A stretch of DNA of 64,000 nt from contig JAKUCV010002298.1 of the NCBI GenBank assembly GCA_028386065.3, positions 89,484 through 153,483 on the forward strand. The letters run 5' to 3'. The DNA is from Turnera subulata (Eukaryota; Streptophyta; Magnoliopsida; Malpighiales; Passifloraceae). The notes under the pieces were generated by a model. That model made no database searches. It was given only the letters and a program-made list of their open reading frames with translations, and was not told the DNA's origin. The position numbers were made by a program, and so were the translations under genes. Within the stretch, counting starts at the first letter, position 1. Each line of letters opens with the position of its first letter. Of this stretch, positions 20,259 to 31,139 are shown one piece after another.

Positions 20259-22469
20259 CTAATCGCTAGCCCTAGACAGCACCCACTCAAACGCCTCCCT
20301 GTCCACCAAGTTATGAATAAGCAGGTCTGTCTCACCCTCACACATATCTCGGTCCCATCCTATTAGTTCTCCAACACGGTTAGTCTCCTCCACCTCCAAG
20401 GAAGAGAAAGAAACAGGAATGGGGGAAGTTGTCAATTCTTTGCCTGCAGCTCTTTGGTTGTTATTGCGAAAATCGGAGTCTGAAACACGTACCAGGCTCT
20501 CAGGTTCGGACAATACACTTCCTCTAGCAGAAAGAAATTTCACCTTCTTCTTGTTCTTCGTCTCCATATTCTGTAAGATTGCCGCTACTTTCCTTTCTAC
20601 AGCTTTTTGAAAAGCCGCATCACTGCACTCATACGGCCAATCAATCCATGAGTTGCCCCACGATGAGCCAGAGTTTATAGGTTTTGAGGAGCTAGAGGAG
20701 CTCGCTGTGTCGGTGAAATATGGTTTGTATGGAGATGGGCTTCTAAAAGAGGAGTTTTGGTAAGATGGTGTGTTTGGGTATGGGACAAGGGCTTTGGTGT
20801 TTGGGCTGAGGAGAGTGGGCTCAACCACATCAGTTTTGAGACTAATATGGATAGTATTGTTATGGTGGGAGCTATGCGGTGGGTTATCAAGTAGGTTATC
20901 ACGTGTTGTGGGGTCAAGAGGCATGTGAGGATCAACACTAGGTAATGAGTATGTCGCCTCAGAGGGTATTGTCTTTGAACTCTGTGAAGTGTGGAGAAGT
21001 ACTTTGTTCCTTGGCTCGAGGGTGTTGTTGGCTTGGAGGATTAAAGGTCGAAGGTTGAATGGGTCTTCGGATGTTGAGCCAACATCTGAGTGGTTGGTAA
21101 CCGGGTTTTGGATTTTGGTCTGACGAGCATGGGGAACACTCGTGTCTGCAGCCTTACCATCTTCTCTGCCCATCACCATTTGGGAATCATCACCACCGGC
21201 CACATCTCCGGCTAGGGGCTGAGCAGAGCACACCCAGTCAAGGGGGTCATATTGTGACTCCATGATTCCGATTTCAACAAACCTTCCTCCGATATTAGCC
21301 TTCACCACAAGGTTAATGGTGCTCATAGAAGACGTAAGAATCAAAATCTCAGCCACATCAAGTCTTTCACGCTTGCTGGTCTCCAAGCTCCAATCCACAA
21401 ATTCACCAGCCTTGGATGACATGAGCTTAAAAAACTCTTTGCTCCATACGTGGGGAGGGACTCCTCTAACTAAAATCCAGCACAACCTATTGGATGCCGA
21501 ATCTCCTTCCTTCCAGGGTCTGAATTCGTTGAAAAGGGGCACCACGTCGGCTTGTTTTTGATTACTGAACTCAGTCATTGACTCAACCGATTGAAAGCGA
21601 AGCAAGAATGATACACCACCCATAGGGATTATATGGAATTTGCTATTTTCCTCATCCGTAAAGAGCTCTCTGATTTTGCGACAAGGCATGGGAGATCGCA
21701 GCTCACCCAATATACAGCATTGGAGCCAAGAGAGGGATTCATCCTTTTGGATATATGTCTGTGACTGTACATGCCCGGAAGTAGCAATTTCATTCACACC
21801 AGGAGCTGTTCCAACCTTAGCAATTTCAGCATACGACTTGTCCCCCGCCAGCCTGTTAGCTATGCGTAGTGATTCCTCCTGAGAGTGGGATGGATTATTA
21901 ATATGAGAATCATAGACACGACGACCCTTAGCAATTGAGGCGGAAAGATGAGCTCCATCCACTTGCAACGAGGAGATGCCTTGAATAACACGTTGCATAT
22001 CATTACCTCTTCTGAACCTGACGAAGGCAAACCTATTCCCTTTCCTATTCAGCTTTCGAGGGATAAACACATCCATAACCTCTCCAAACTTGGACATAAC
22101 CAGGTGGACGTCAGTAGGAAGCCATCTACTAGGGATGTTTTCAATATAAAGACTGATAATCTGATTATTTTCAACCGCATTTGAGATTGTCTTTCTTCCC
22201 CACCTAGAAAAGTATAAGGGTTTGTTCTTTGGATTCTCATCGATTTTAGGCTTAGGAATGTGTATGGGGTTTTGTGTGTTTTGGCTTGTTGTGGCTGGGG
22301 CCGTCACTCGGTGATGAGGTATTGTTTTTTGATTATAGATTGGATTCTCTGGGAAGGGACGGTGAATCGTGATGGGTTGGGAAAAGGTGGTTGGTGGACG
22401 GTAGACTCGTGGTGGACTTCCGGCAGGAAATCCTGGTGACATGGGTTGGAACCAGGGTGCAGATCTCAT
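20259..22469 (-). CDS. LINE ORF1: RRM-type RNA-binding protein
   Basis: ORF1 proteins bind LINE RNA and escort it. After a proline-rich start there is an RRM at about residues 100-180 (ISLYIENIPSRWLP, then RFAFVRFRRGNDMQ, carrying the RNP1-like motif). A second folded region at about 230-400 (YIQKDESLSWLQ, GGVSFLLRFQSVESM, RLCWILVRGVPPHVW) resembles the DUF4283-like part of other plant LINE ORF1s. A serine/proline-rich linker follows, and a conserved tail (EVEETNRVGELIGWDRD, AFEWVLSRASD). No CCHC zinc knuckle is seen. It ends in TAG; ORF2 is in the same frame, its ATG 42 bases beyond the stop. Confidence 0.9.
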   Translation of the reverse strand: MRSAPWFQPMSPGFPAGSPPRVYRPPTTFSQPITIHRPFPENPIYNQKTIPHHRVTAPATTSQNTQNPIHIPKPKIDENPKNKPLYFSRWGRKTISNAVENNQIISLYIENIPSRWLPTDVHLVMSKFGEVMDVFIPRKLNRKGNRFAFVRFRRGNDMQRVIQGISSLQVDGAHLSASIAKGRRVYDSHINNPSHSQEESLRIANRLAGDKSYAEIAKVGTAPGVNEIATSGHVQSQTYIQKDESLSWLQCCILGELRSPMPCRKIRELFTDEENSKFHIIPMGGVSFLLRFQSVESMTEFSNQKQADVVPLFNEFRPWKEGDSASNRLCWILVRGVPPHVWSKEFFKLMSSKAGEFVDWSLETSKRERLDVAEILILTSSMSTINLVVKANIGGRFVEIGIMESQYDPLDWVCSAQPLAGDVAGGDDSQMVMGREDGKAADTSVPHARQTKIQNPVTNHSDVGSTSEDPFNLRPLILQANNTLEPRNKVLLHTSQSSKTIPSEATYSLPSVDPHMPLDPTTRDNLLDNPPHSSHHNNTIHISLKTDVVEPTLLSPNTKALVPYPNTPSYQNSSFRSPSPYKPYFTDTASSSSSSKPINSGSSWGNSWIDWPYECSDAAFQKAVERKVAAILQNMETKNKKKVKFLSARGSVLSEPESLVRVSDSDFRNNNQRAAGKELTTSPIPVSFSSLEVEETNRVGELIGWDRDMCEGETDLLIHNLVDREAFEWVLSRASD

Positions 22470-22522
22470 ATAGAGAAAGTTACTATATGCTTATCTGAAC
22501 GTTCTTTCTGAAAACATAGTAT

Positions 22523-23432
22523 ACATTTTTTTGATGAATGATATATGATGTTCACTGGAACAATGGACCTGAATGAAGTGAAAGTTGATTTTCTTGGTAC
22601 ATGAATTGATCTCACACCATTCTGCAATTATAAATGGTTGGTGTTATTTGTCAAAAGATAAAGAACAATAATGGGCCCTATATTCCTCAGGAATGATGAG
22701 TAGGGTGTTTAGTTTCAATTTTGTCAATAAATGTGCAGTCCATAAAACTTGGCCAACTTACCTCGGTTTTGAAATGTTTCAGCTATTATAATTATATGCG
22801 CAATTGACTGACAAAGAAAAGTCATGAACTAGCCTGTTCAAACTCTTGAAAGAATGACAATAGTACTCTTATCACATAAAATCCTTTTCCAGTTCGTCGG
22901 GCTGTTTATTCGTGTTATCCTTTCAAAATTTTGAGGTGATTAATTTGTCATGATATCATGTTTCTTGTCCTGTTTAGTTGCAGGTTGGTCTTAAAACTGG
23001 TGGATTTTTTCTGCTGAAAGAGAACATTGCAAAAAGTGGTAATGCTTTCTTTCTCAGAGTCTACTCATAGCTATGTGTAGGAACCTAGCCGTAGGAAGAG
23101 GCAGTAGAAGAGTTGAAGTGACAAACTTTTCACTGCCAGAGTCATATGTTAAATGACTCGGATGTAATAAGAAATGAAAAGGATGTTTGCTGACAGGGCA
23201 GTCATGACATATTACATGATACACCAAATTGGTTGTGCACTTGCGTGGGCTTTATATTTGCTTATCAACCTCCCATCAGCTATCTCTAACAGGTGACTAC
23301 TTTTGTGATGGAGTATGATGCTGCAGATGCCATAAGTTGATCATTTGGTTTCATTAATTATTTGCAAGCTCCTTTTGCAGGCCCAAAAATCTAATGATTA
23401 TTCCCTTTCTTCATATACTCTGTATATGTGTA
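22523..23432. other. Intron-like spacer, possible exon relic at 22984-23038
   Basis: AT-rich non-coding sequence. The stretch after TTGCAG at 22983 (VGLKTGGFFLLKENIAKSG) ends at a GTAATG and has the form of an exon, but I could not assign it to a family. Confidence 0.35.
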
Positions 23433-23770
23433 GGCTTTGGGTTCATTTTGCAGCCTTGTGCTTTATATCATTCTAGGGAGCATATCTGCTGTATAAGGTG
23501 AGCTTTTGGTTTGACAGTCACCCTCACAATAAGTACTAAGAGGTGACTTCATTCATGCATCGTTTAATCTTCAGGAATATGATAGCATTTTGGCTAAATG
23601 GATACAACTACTGAAAACCATAAGGCACCGGCCTGATCAGTTTAGTGTTCTTGTTCGTCAAGTTCCCTCCTGCATTGAACACGAGGCTCGTGGGTGTTCT
23701 CTTAACCACTTCTTTTCTAGCAATTCACTTCCTGTGGCTATTGAGTGTGTTGAGGTGAGGAAAAAGAGAA
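23433..23770 (+). pseudogene. OSCA/CSC1-like (RXW8-type) channel gene fragment, two exons
   Basis: OSCA/CSC1 proteins are plasma-membrane, osmotically or mechanically gated cation channels. Exon-like block 23433-23499 lies between a TAG acceptor and a GTGAGC donor and reads LWVHFAALCFISF, a stop, then GAYLLYK. The block from 23575 reads EYDSILAKWIQ, then HRPDQFSVLVRQVPSCIEH and LNHFFSSNSLP, matching the family's RPDQFTVLVRxIP signature in the first cytosolic region. The TAG inside the first block, and no recognisable exons for the remaining transmembrane segments, argue for a dead fragment. It lies about 0.9 kb beyond the 5' end of the full-length LINE. Confidence 0.6.
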
Positions 23771-24550
23771 AAAAAAGGTTAGTGAACTCTAGCGTGATTT
23801 CTTGCCATTTCCTGCAGGGAAAAAGTGCCAAGTTGGTGAGATTAGTTTTATGGGGGGATTATTTTCATGTAATTAACAAGCTGCTGCAATTTGACATACA
23901 CTCATACAATCAACGAAGAAGTAACAAAGTTAAGCAGAGCATTCTAATATTAAACAAGAGACAGTTCAACCGTAGAAATATTAGAATGCACAGATTTAGG
24001 AATCCATGTTATGATATCCATTTATTGGTATATGAGATACACATGATGTTTTTTTTTTCTGAGAAAATAATAAATGTCACGTGGTGGATTAACTTCCCAA
24101 AAGCTCCAGAAACCAACATGTGGAATCATATTTCATTTTAACATAAATGCACCAGATTGCAACTTAGTAATGCATGATTCTGGTGAAAATATATTATATT
24201 AGGTATATTAGCCAACTAGGAATGCCACCTTGAAGATGAATGAAGACAGCAATAGCAAAGGAAATTGAGTTGTCCAATTTGCTTCTTGTTTGCTCTCTTC
24301 CCGTTATACTGCCATTATTATTTCATGTATAATATCAAACGGAAAGTATGCATGCACTTGCATGATATATAACACTTGTACATGCAGGAAAATGGCTGAG
24401 ACTCTTTCGTGGACAGAATTGGTGAGCTTGCATAATGGCTGGAGTGATGGCAGTGCCGTCAACTAATTACAAAGTTCTCTTGTGCCTCCTGAAGAAAATT
24501 TTATGGTATCGCAAGATTCATTCTTTGAACCAAAAAATCCCCTTTTTTAC
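23771..24550. other. Spacer, no gene recognised
   Basis: AT-rich sequence following the channel-like exon. A short frame at 24391-24466 (MAETLSWTELVSLHNGWSDG) is open but too short to call. The spacer ends where the 3.7-kb duplicated segment begins. Confidence 0.35.
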
Positions 24551-27500
24551 TTGGGGATATAGATTTTCAGAATACGGAAAGTTTTGATGCATAGGTTATG
24601 TCACCAGAAATATTATTATGTTATATTTGTGGCTTTTATGTTTTATTTGTTTAAGGCAAGGAATTTGGTGTCAACTTGTATTTATGTTGATAATTTCATA
24701 TGAATTTAGAACAATGTAAGATTCTGTGTTCAATTTGATTAATTAAGATATTGAATGTTTGCATTTATTCTATTTTAGTTTCTGGATTTTTGTTCCATTA
24801 AATTTTCTGGCTTCAATATTCAGGTTTATGGGTTTTGTTATATACGAATATTTTTTTAAAATTTATCTACTTTTAAGTAAATTCTTTTCTTACCCACTAC
24901 TTACCGTTTCTTTACCGAAATATTTGTCCAAGACTAGGGTCCACTGGTAGTTTTGTTAAGGAACACTTACCGTTTCTTTATGACAAAAGTCGTTAGGAAA
25001 CCTTTCTAACCTTTTCCTTACAGATTGCTTACGGAGTGGAATTTACTTACGAACGTTTTGCTTACTGACGGGCCCCATAAGGAAACGGAAAGCAACTGGT
25101 AACAAATGTTTCTCCCGTAAGGATTTCGTAACGAATAGGTAAGGAGATGGTAAGAAACCTCCTTTTCCTTAACAATTGCTTACGGGAGGCAGCCCAAAGA
25201 AAAGGCCCAGAAATTAGTAGTGGTCCCAAGAAACCCCACAGATAAAAGCCGAGGAACTGCTGCTCCTCTGTAACATCTATCTACAACCTAATACACATGT
25301 ACATGAGATAGAAAGTCCGTTGTAATACAAAGCTGTGGAAAAGCCATAAATTTTTTTGATGAATTGTAGTTCTAGTCTTTGTAAAGTCATTCAAGCAAGC
25401 CAGTTCTGATCATGTGTTGCTTTTGTGTATATTGAGTTGGTTTCTTGAATGAAGTGGAGCTGTAATCTTCTTGGTTCGAGTTAATTACTAGTTATATTCT
25501 TCTGTATGAAACCACTTACTGTGCGGGAGTGCCACTTCTTAAGGTTTTTGATTGGAATTGGATTGCCGTTTTGCATTATAGAAAAAAAAAAAAAACAGAT
25601 AAAGCCCAGGAACAGTGGCTCTGATCGATCATCGGCTAGTTCTCTACCTGAACATTTCTTGCTTCTGATCCACCATTCTCTGTCCATTTATCACTTGCAA
25701 GCATTACGACATCAAGCCAAATACATCTTAGTCTGCAAAGACTTTCCCAGCATTTTCCTGCACCTGTATGTTAGATCATTTGGTCTGCAGTTTTTCCTGT
25801 GTGTTTTATGTCACCCAAAATGGTTAGGGTACTTTTCACAGTGTCCTACATCCTTAAAGCAAGTAGGCGACAAGCGTTTTCAAGTTAAACCTGTATTTCG
25901 GGAGCAATTCGTAGATATTAACTAAATAATCACTTCTTTCTTCAAGTCGAAGAGAGGAAGAAGTAACTCATCCATATCTGTAGCAGCAGCTGCAGCGGGA
26001 CTGCCGGAGATGCCACTATAGTTGCAAGAAACATATACTGTGTGGGAGTGCCACTTCTTAGGTATTTTATTGGAATTAGATTGCCGTTTGGCATTAAAAA
26101 AAAAAAAAAAAACAGATAAAGCCCAGGATCAGTGGCTCTGATCGATCACCGGCTACTTCTCTACCTGAACATTTCTTGCTTCTGATCCATCATTCTTTGT
26201 CTATTTATCACTTGCAAGCATTAAGACATCAAGCCAAATATATCTTCATCTGCAAAGACATTCCCGACGTTTTCCTGCTCCTGTAGGTTAGATCATTTGG
26301 TCTGCAGTTTCCCCTGTGTGTTTTATATCAGTCAAAATGGTTAGGGTACTTTTCACAGTGGAGTACATCCTTAAAGCAACTAGGCGACAATCATTTGCAA
26401 GTTATGTTGTTCATGTTCAACTGGTATTTCGGGATCAATTCGTAGAGTTTAGCTAAATAATCAAGTGTTGCAAAAAAAAATATTTTATAATTAATTGAAA
26501 GAAAATGAGAGTTCAAATGGGAGGAATAATCCCTGCAAAGAACATATATATATCTATACCTAAATCACTTCATTGGTAGCAATCATCAGTTCTTTCTTCA
26601 AGTCGCAGCAGCTGCAGCGGGACTACCGGAGATGCCACTATAGTTGCAAGAAACATATACAATGTCATTCCTCCAAACTATGTTAATCAAAATCAAAAGT
26701 ATCCATAGTTTGTATATGATGGGGAAAGTGCTACAAAGCAATGAAACCAACACAAGTTTTCTAGTAATTGTTCATTAATCCGATGTTTGAAATTCTAATG
26801 CGCCATATAACGTCTACTACTTGTTCTTCCCCCTCGTCTAACGTGATACTCTTCTTCCTCCTGTCTAAGGATCCAGGAGGGGGACTGGTTTCAGGTTTGC
26901 AATGGTGAAAGGGATATTTTTTTCTTCTTGGTACAAGATGACTCTTTTCAGGCAATGATTATTCATTAGGAAAACAAGCTGTATATTAGGTAGTAGTAGC
27001 AAGTGGCTTATGGGTATCATGATTCCCATTTCCCATTTTTACATAAGGAGAATTATCACGTAACTCTGGATAAGACCAACAAGACTTTCCACACCTAGAT
27101 AAGATACTTACCACGTAAGTTTAGATAAGACAAATGAAAATTTATGCAAACTTGCATGCACCTGAGTCAGGTTTTACCAACCACCAGCCATCAATGATTC
27201 TTTGTTTCCATAGGCCCACAGAATTCATCAAATACATATACAAACCTGCATGGTGAATACCAGCTGTATTAGAGAAGAGGATAGTCTCAGGTTTTCCCAC
27301 CAGCTTTCTCAAATCATTATTTGTTTCCATGTATGAGATTATCTATCAAAACCAACAGATTTTATCAAGCACTATCCTAGTATTCACACCAGCTGTATCA
27401 GGTTATTCTAAACAACAAATAGACTCACAAGTTGTACCAAACAACAACGGAATTCAGATACAAGACAATAGCCTCAGGCTCTACCAACCACCTTTCTCAA

Positions 27501-28266
27501 ATCATTCTATGCTTCCGTACATCAAGATTACACCAGTTGTATATAATGCTTTTTTGTCTAATACCTATATCTATCCACCAACCACAAATCTTATCAACCA
27601 CTATCCATACTTATCCAAGTCCACACTACTAATTTCCAGTTGGATTACCATACGTTATATCCAAGTCATCCCTTACTGAGAAGTCTGTCACTGTCCTATA
27701 AATGTGGCACACTAGGTTATAAGTAATCACGATCTTTATATACTCTAAACCTGTATTGAGGTCCTGGGTCTCAGTGACTCAGTGTAATTATAAAAGCAGT
27801 CCTTTCTTATCTATAGAGCCATCAGAAACCGGAAATAATACTACCCCTTCAGCTATGATCTTTTCAAGAGATCAGGATGAGGAAGAAGAAGAAGAAGTGA
27901 TGGTACGGCCAGAGTTTCAAATATCGGAGCAACGATTTACCAGAAGACCATGGTAGGCGTCCGGCCACATATATATCTTTTGCATGCATTTCATTTAAAC
28001 ATTATGTGATAGATCTTGTGAACAGTATGAGGATGACTATCATTCTGCTTCTTTTTTAAGGCAGCGATTATTTGGTTGTCGATACCTTTCAGGTAACCTT
28101 GTTAAGCTAAGATTCAGGATCTGATTTCAATAAACAAGCCTAAAAATATTGTTCTTTCTTGTTAATTATGTTGTCTGATTCTACTAGCTAGAAGATTCGA
28201 CTATTGCACCATAGCCAAATCCATTAACATTTACAAGCTTTCTCGTAAGCAACCCAGGAATAATGC
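24551..28266. repeat. 3.7-kb duplicated segment, copy A
   Basis: It begins TTGGGGATATAGATTTTC and ends CAGGAATAATGC. Copy B is at 31140-34890 in the same orientation. The first 2.4 kb match at a constant offset of 6589 with no differences I could find by eye. Positions about 26951-27600 are clearly diverged with indels, and from about 27640 to the end the copies are again nearly identical. Within the segment, 25517-25940 and 26037-26461 are an older imperfect internal duplication (GGAGTGCCACTTCTTA, AGTGGCTCTGATCGATCA). The content is mostly non-coding. Confidence 0.92.
27756..27956 (+). CDS. Unassigned short open frame in copy A, possible exon
   Basis: The frame reads SIEPSETGNNTT, an acidic run DQDEEEEEEVMVRPEF, then SEQRFTRRPW, and stops at a GTAGGC that could be a splice donor. 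The copy at 34380-34580 has the same frame with one amino-acid change (Pro to Arg after NNTT). I do not recognise the family. It could be an exon of a host gene or chance. Confidence 0.3.
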   Translation: MRSWVSVTQCNYKSSPFLSIEPSETGNNTTPSAMIFSRDQDEEEEEEVMVRPEFQISEQRFTRRPW

Positions 28267-28424
28267 TTTTTTTTTTGATGCTAAGTGATTGGCTTTATTC
28301 AAAACAGTAATATGTACAAAGAATGCAGCAATGTGCTTTTGCGAAAACACCAGTTACTTCACGATAAAATCAGCCCGAAAATTTAATAAGCACCCGTCTT
28401 CCACCCTGGCCACTCTTGAAAGGC

Positions 28425-30287
28425 TCAGGAGAGACCATTACTGCCCCAGCACCATATGGAAAGTAATGCACACCACTTCTGACCGAAACCCATTCTGACC
28501 AAGACCTGCAAGAGATAATTCCAATTTATGGAATCATAAGCTTTCCTAAAGTCCAGCTTCCATATGATCGATTTTGACTTATTTTTCTTGAGGCTGTGGA
28601 CTAATTCATTAGCAAGAAAAGCACCATCCAAGATACTCCTACTCTCCATGAAACCGGTTTGTTGCTCCCCAATGATACCATGCATCACAGTCTTCAGTCT
28701 TAAGGCAAGTAATTTAGAAATAATTTTATATACCCCATTGACAAGGGTAATGGGTCTGAAGTCTTCGAAACTATCTGCACCAGTCTTCTTGGGAATTAGG
28801 GTGATGTATCCGCTATTTGCACCCTTGGGTAGCTTTGCCTTCTCATAAAACATCTGCACTATATCAAACAGGTCCTCCTTAATCAATGGCCAACACCTCT
28901 TGTAAAAGCTGAAGTTGAACCCGTCCGGACCTGGAGCCTTAGAACCATCGCAAGCCCATATAGCCGTCTTCAACTCATCCATCGTAAATGGCCTTTCAAG
29001 ACAATCAGCTTCCCCAGGACCAAGCCGACTGAATTTGAGATTTCCAATAGAAGGCCTGACACGTTCATCACTAGAGTAAAGCTTGGCAAAAAAATTCCTG
29101 GCTTCTGATTTAATTTCTGAGGGAACATGAATAGTGTGTCCAGCTGACCGCAAGAATTGTAGTCTATTCCTTCTTCCCCTGACACAAGCAGAGACATGGA
29201 AAAATCTGGTATTCTTGTCACCTAATTTACACCATTTAATTCGAGATTTTTGCCTCTCTATTGCTTCAAGTTGCCTATTTTTCAAGACCAGCTCACCCTT
29301 CAAATCATTAATTTCCTGCTGCTCTGCAGTAGACAACGTTCTCACCTCAGCACCCTTGTCTAGAAAGTCAATTCTGTTCTGTACTTCTGATATTCTTTCA
29401 TCCACACTACCAAAAATCTCCCTATTCCAACGAGCCAACAACTTCCTAAGCATGCTCAGCCTTTTTAAAAAATTAAATTTCCCAGGGAAAGCAGAGCAGG
29501 ATTCGCTCCACATACCCGAAATAATATTCATGAAGTTCGGGTATTCCCACCAAGCTGCAATGAACCGAAAAGGTCGTCTTCCCCATTTTTCTTGGGATTG
29601 GGACAAAATTAATGGGCAGTGGTCGGATCCCTTCTTGCTACCAGAATGTAACTGAAGATGAGGAAAAATGGCAGACCATTCCCCCTCTGCGAAGATGCGG
29701 TCGATACGACTTGCTGCATTTTTATTATTCCACGTGTACAACCTATCCTTCAAATCGAACTCAATTAAGCACAAGTTCTGAATAAAGTTCCTGAAACTTG
29801 CAGCCCCCCTTTTACACAGTCTTCCACTTTTTCTGTCAGCTGAAATCAAAGTTTCGTTGAAGTCGCCCAACACTAACCAAGGTGTTGTAAATTCCAGTTT
29901 AAGCTTGGTTAATTCTTCAAACATCTCAAGACGTCCATCCATGGACGAGGCACCATATACACCACAAATTGTTGCCTTAAAATTATTTTGTAAGAAGCAC
30001 CCCTCCACTATTATCCAATTACGCTTAGACTCAACACGGCTCACCTTAAAGACATCACAATCCCACATTAGAATCAAACCCCCAGCCCTTCCTTCTGCAT
30101 CTACTGCAACAAATTCCATATTACCCTGACCCCATAATTTATGACAAAATACTAGATCAACTTTAGAGCATTTAGTTTCACATAGAAACACAAAGTTTGC
30201 CTGTGTATTTCTAATCATCTCACGCACTTGCCTCTGTTTAGAAGCTGAGCCAACTCCTCTAACATTCCATGATATAACAATAACCAT
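28425..30287 (-). pseudogene. LINE ORF2 with RT core deleted
   Basis: The endonuclease domain is complete and open: ISWNVRGVG, FLCETKCS, CGVYGAS, LGDFNETL, RLYTW, SRIDRIF, SDHCPL. The RT begins normally (SKAPGPDGFNFSFY, DFRKAYDSINW) and stops after LVRMGFGQKW, where it shifts into the element's C-terminal text in another frame. The YADD box, RT thumb and zf-RVT region are absent. The remaining 620-codon frame has no stop but cannot encode a working RT. Confidence 0.85.
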
Positions 30288-30326
30288 AAGAAATATAGAA
30301 ACACTTATCTGGGCAAGCTGAGGAGC

Positions 30327-31139
30327 TCATTCAGTTGCCCTGGACTGCACCCAATCAAAGGCTTCTTTTGTCACCATATCACTGATGAGGTAGTCGGTAT
30401 CCACCCCGCTTTGGTCTCTATCCCACCCAACAAGGTCGCCGACTCTATTAGTTTCCTGAACCTCCACTTCAGTGAATGAAACCGGTATAGATGCCTTGCT
30501 ACTACTTGCGTCTTTTGCAACACGCATGCTCACCCTCCGTATATCTGAGTCAGACTCAAGCTTCTTACTTTCTGGGATGGAGCCAACACTAGCTTTCTCA
30601 TTGATATACTTTGTTTTCTTCAGTCTCGCAAAGCCGAGGTTTCTAAGTACTGCCATCACTTGTTTCTCCACTGCTTTATGAAGATATGTTGCTTTGTTCT
30701 CACTGGGTGGGGAAGATTCTGAAGGGGTAGTGAATGAGGATAATGGTCTCTGGTTTGTGGGGTTGTAAGAAGAACCGACACTCTCAATGTCGTTCCTCTT
30801 ATATGGCGTTGGTGTTTTGGGCTGGGATTTAGATGTGGAGGGTGTGAGGGAGTAAGCCACAAGAGGTGATGGTGATTCATCACAAGGCTGATGCGTAAGG
30901 CCCAAGTAGAGTTGAGCATCAGTAGCAAGCCTTATAGGCCCATCCTTCCACTGCAGCCCACGAGAGATGGGTAAATGGGTGGATTCATTGTAGGTTAAAG
31001 GAGTAATTGGTTCAGCAGGGTTTGGCGGCTCATTAGTGAGTGGGCAATGAAGAGTATCTTCAGAGGGAATAAACCTTGAAGAATGTGTATGTTCGGACAA
31101 CTGTGAAGACACAAACTGACAGGTGAGGTCATTGCTTAC
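30327..31139 (-). pseudogene. LINE ORF1, N-terminally truncated
   Basis: Only the linker and C-terminal tail remain: EVEVQETNRVGDLVGWDRDQ and AFDWVQSRATE, matching the ORF1 tail of the element at 16253. The RRM is missing. The open frame continues upstream into copy B sequence, so its apparent start at 31181 is not a natural ORF1 start. It lies in the same frame as ORF2, 39 bases away. Confidence 0.85.

Larger units (their letters stand above)
16253..22505 (-). mobile_element. Near full-length L1-type LINE with open ORF1 and ORF2
   Basis: The element runs on the minus strand from 22505 to a T-run (inverted poly(A)) at 16253. A perfect 17-bp target duplication, TTCTGAAAACATAGTAT, lies at 16236-16252 and 22506-22522. 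ORF1 (736 codons) and ORF2 (about 1235 codons) are both uninterrupted. The 5' untranslated part before the first ORF1 ATG is only about 36 bases, so it is complete or only slightly truncated. The 3' end has the tail motif TCTCGTTTGCATCAAAA shared with other LINEs here. The long, exact duplication and open frames suggest a recent insertion. Confidence 0.93.
28267..31139 (-). mobile_element. LINE with internal deletion, at the joint of the 3.7-kb duplication
   Basis: The 3' end is a T-run at 28267-28278 followed by gatgctaagtgattggcttta. On the minus strand it carries a C-terminal part of ORF1 (31139 to 30327), a 39-base spacer, then ORF2 endonuclease and the first half of RT. A deletion near 28480 fuses the RT (MGFGQKW) to the far C-terminal end of ORF2. 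It has no visible target duplication, because its 5' side is cut within ORF1 and joined to the start of copy B through the microhomology TTAC. Confidence 0.85.

Noticed and set aside
20675..22184. Alternative-frame open frames across LINE ORF1
   Set aside because: Shadows of the Pro/Ser-rich ORF1; they lack family motifs.
25506..25925. 139-codon open frame in copy A (and its copy at 32095)
   Set aside because: It spans a poly(A) run and an imperfect repeat, with no family match and no conserved counterpart in the internal duplicate at 26037.
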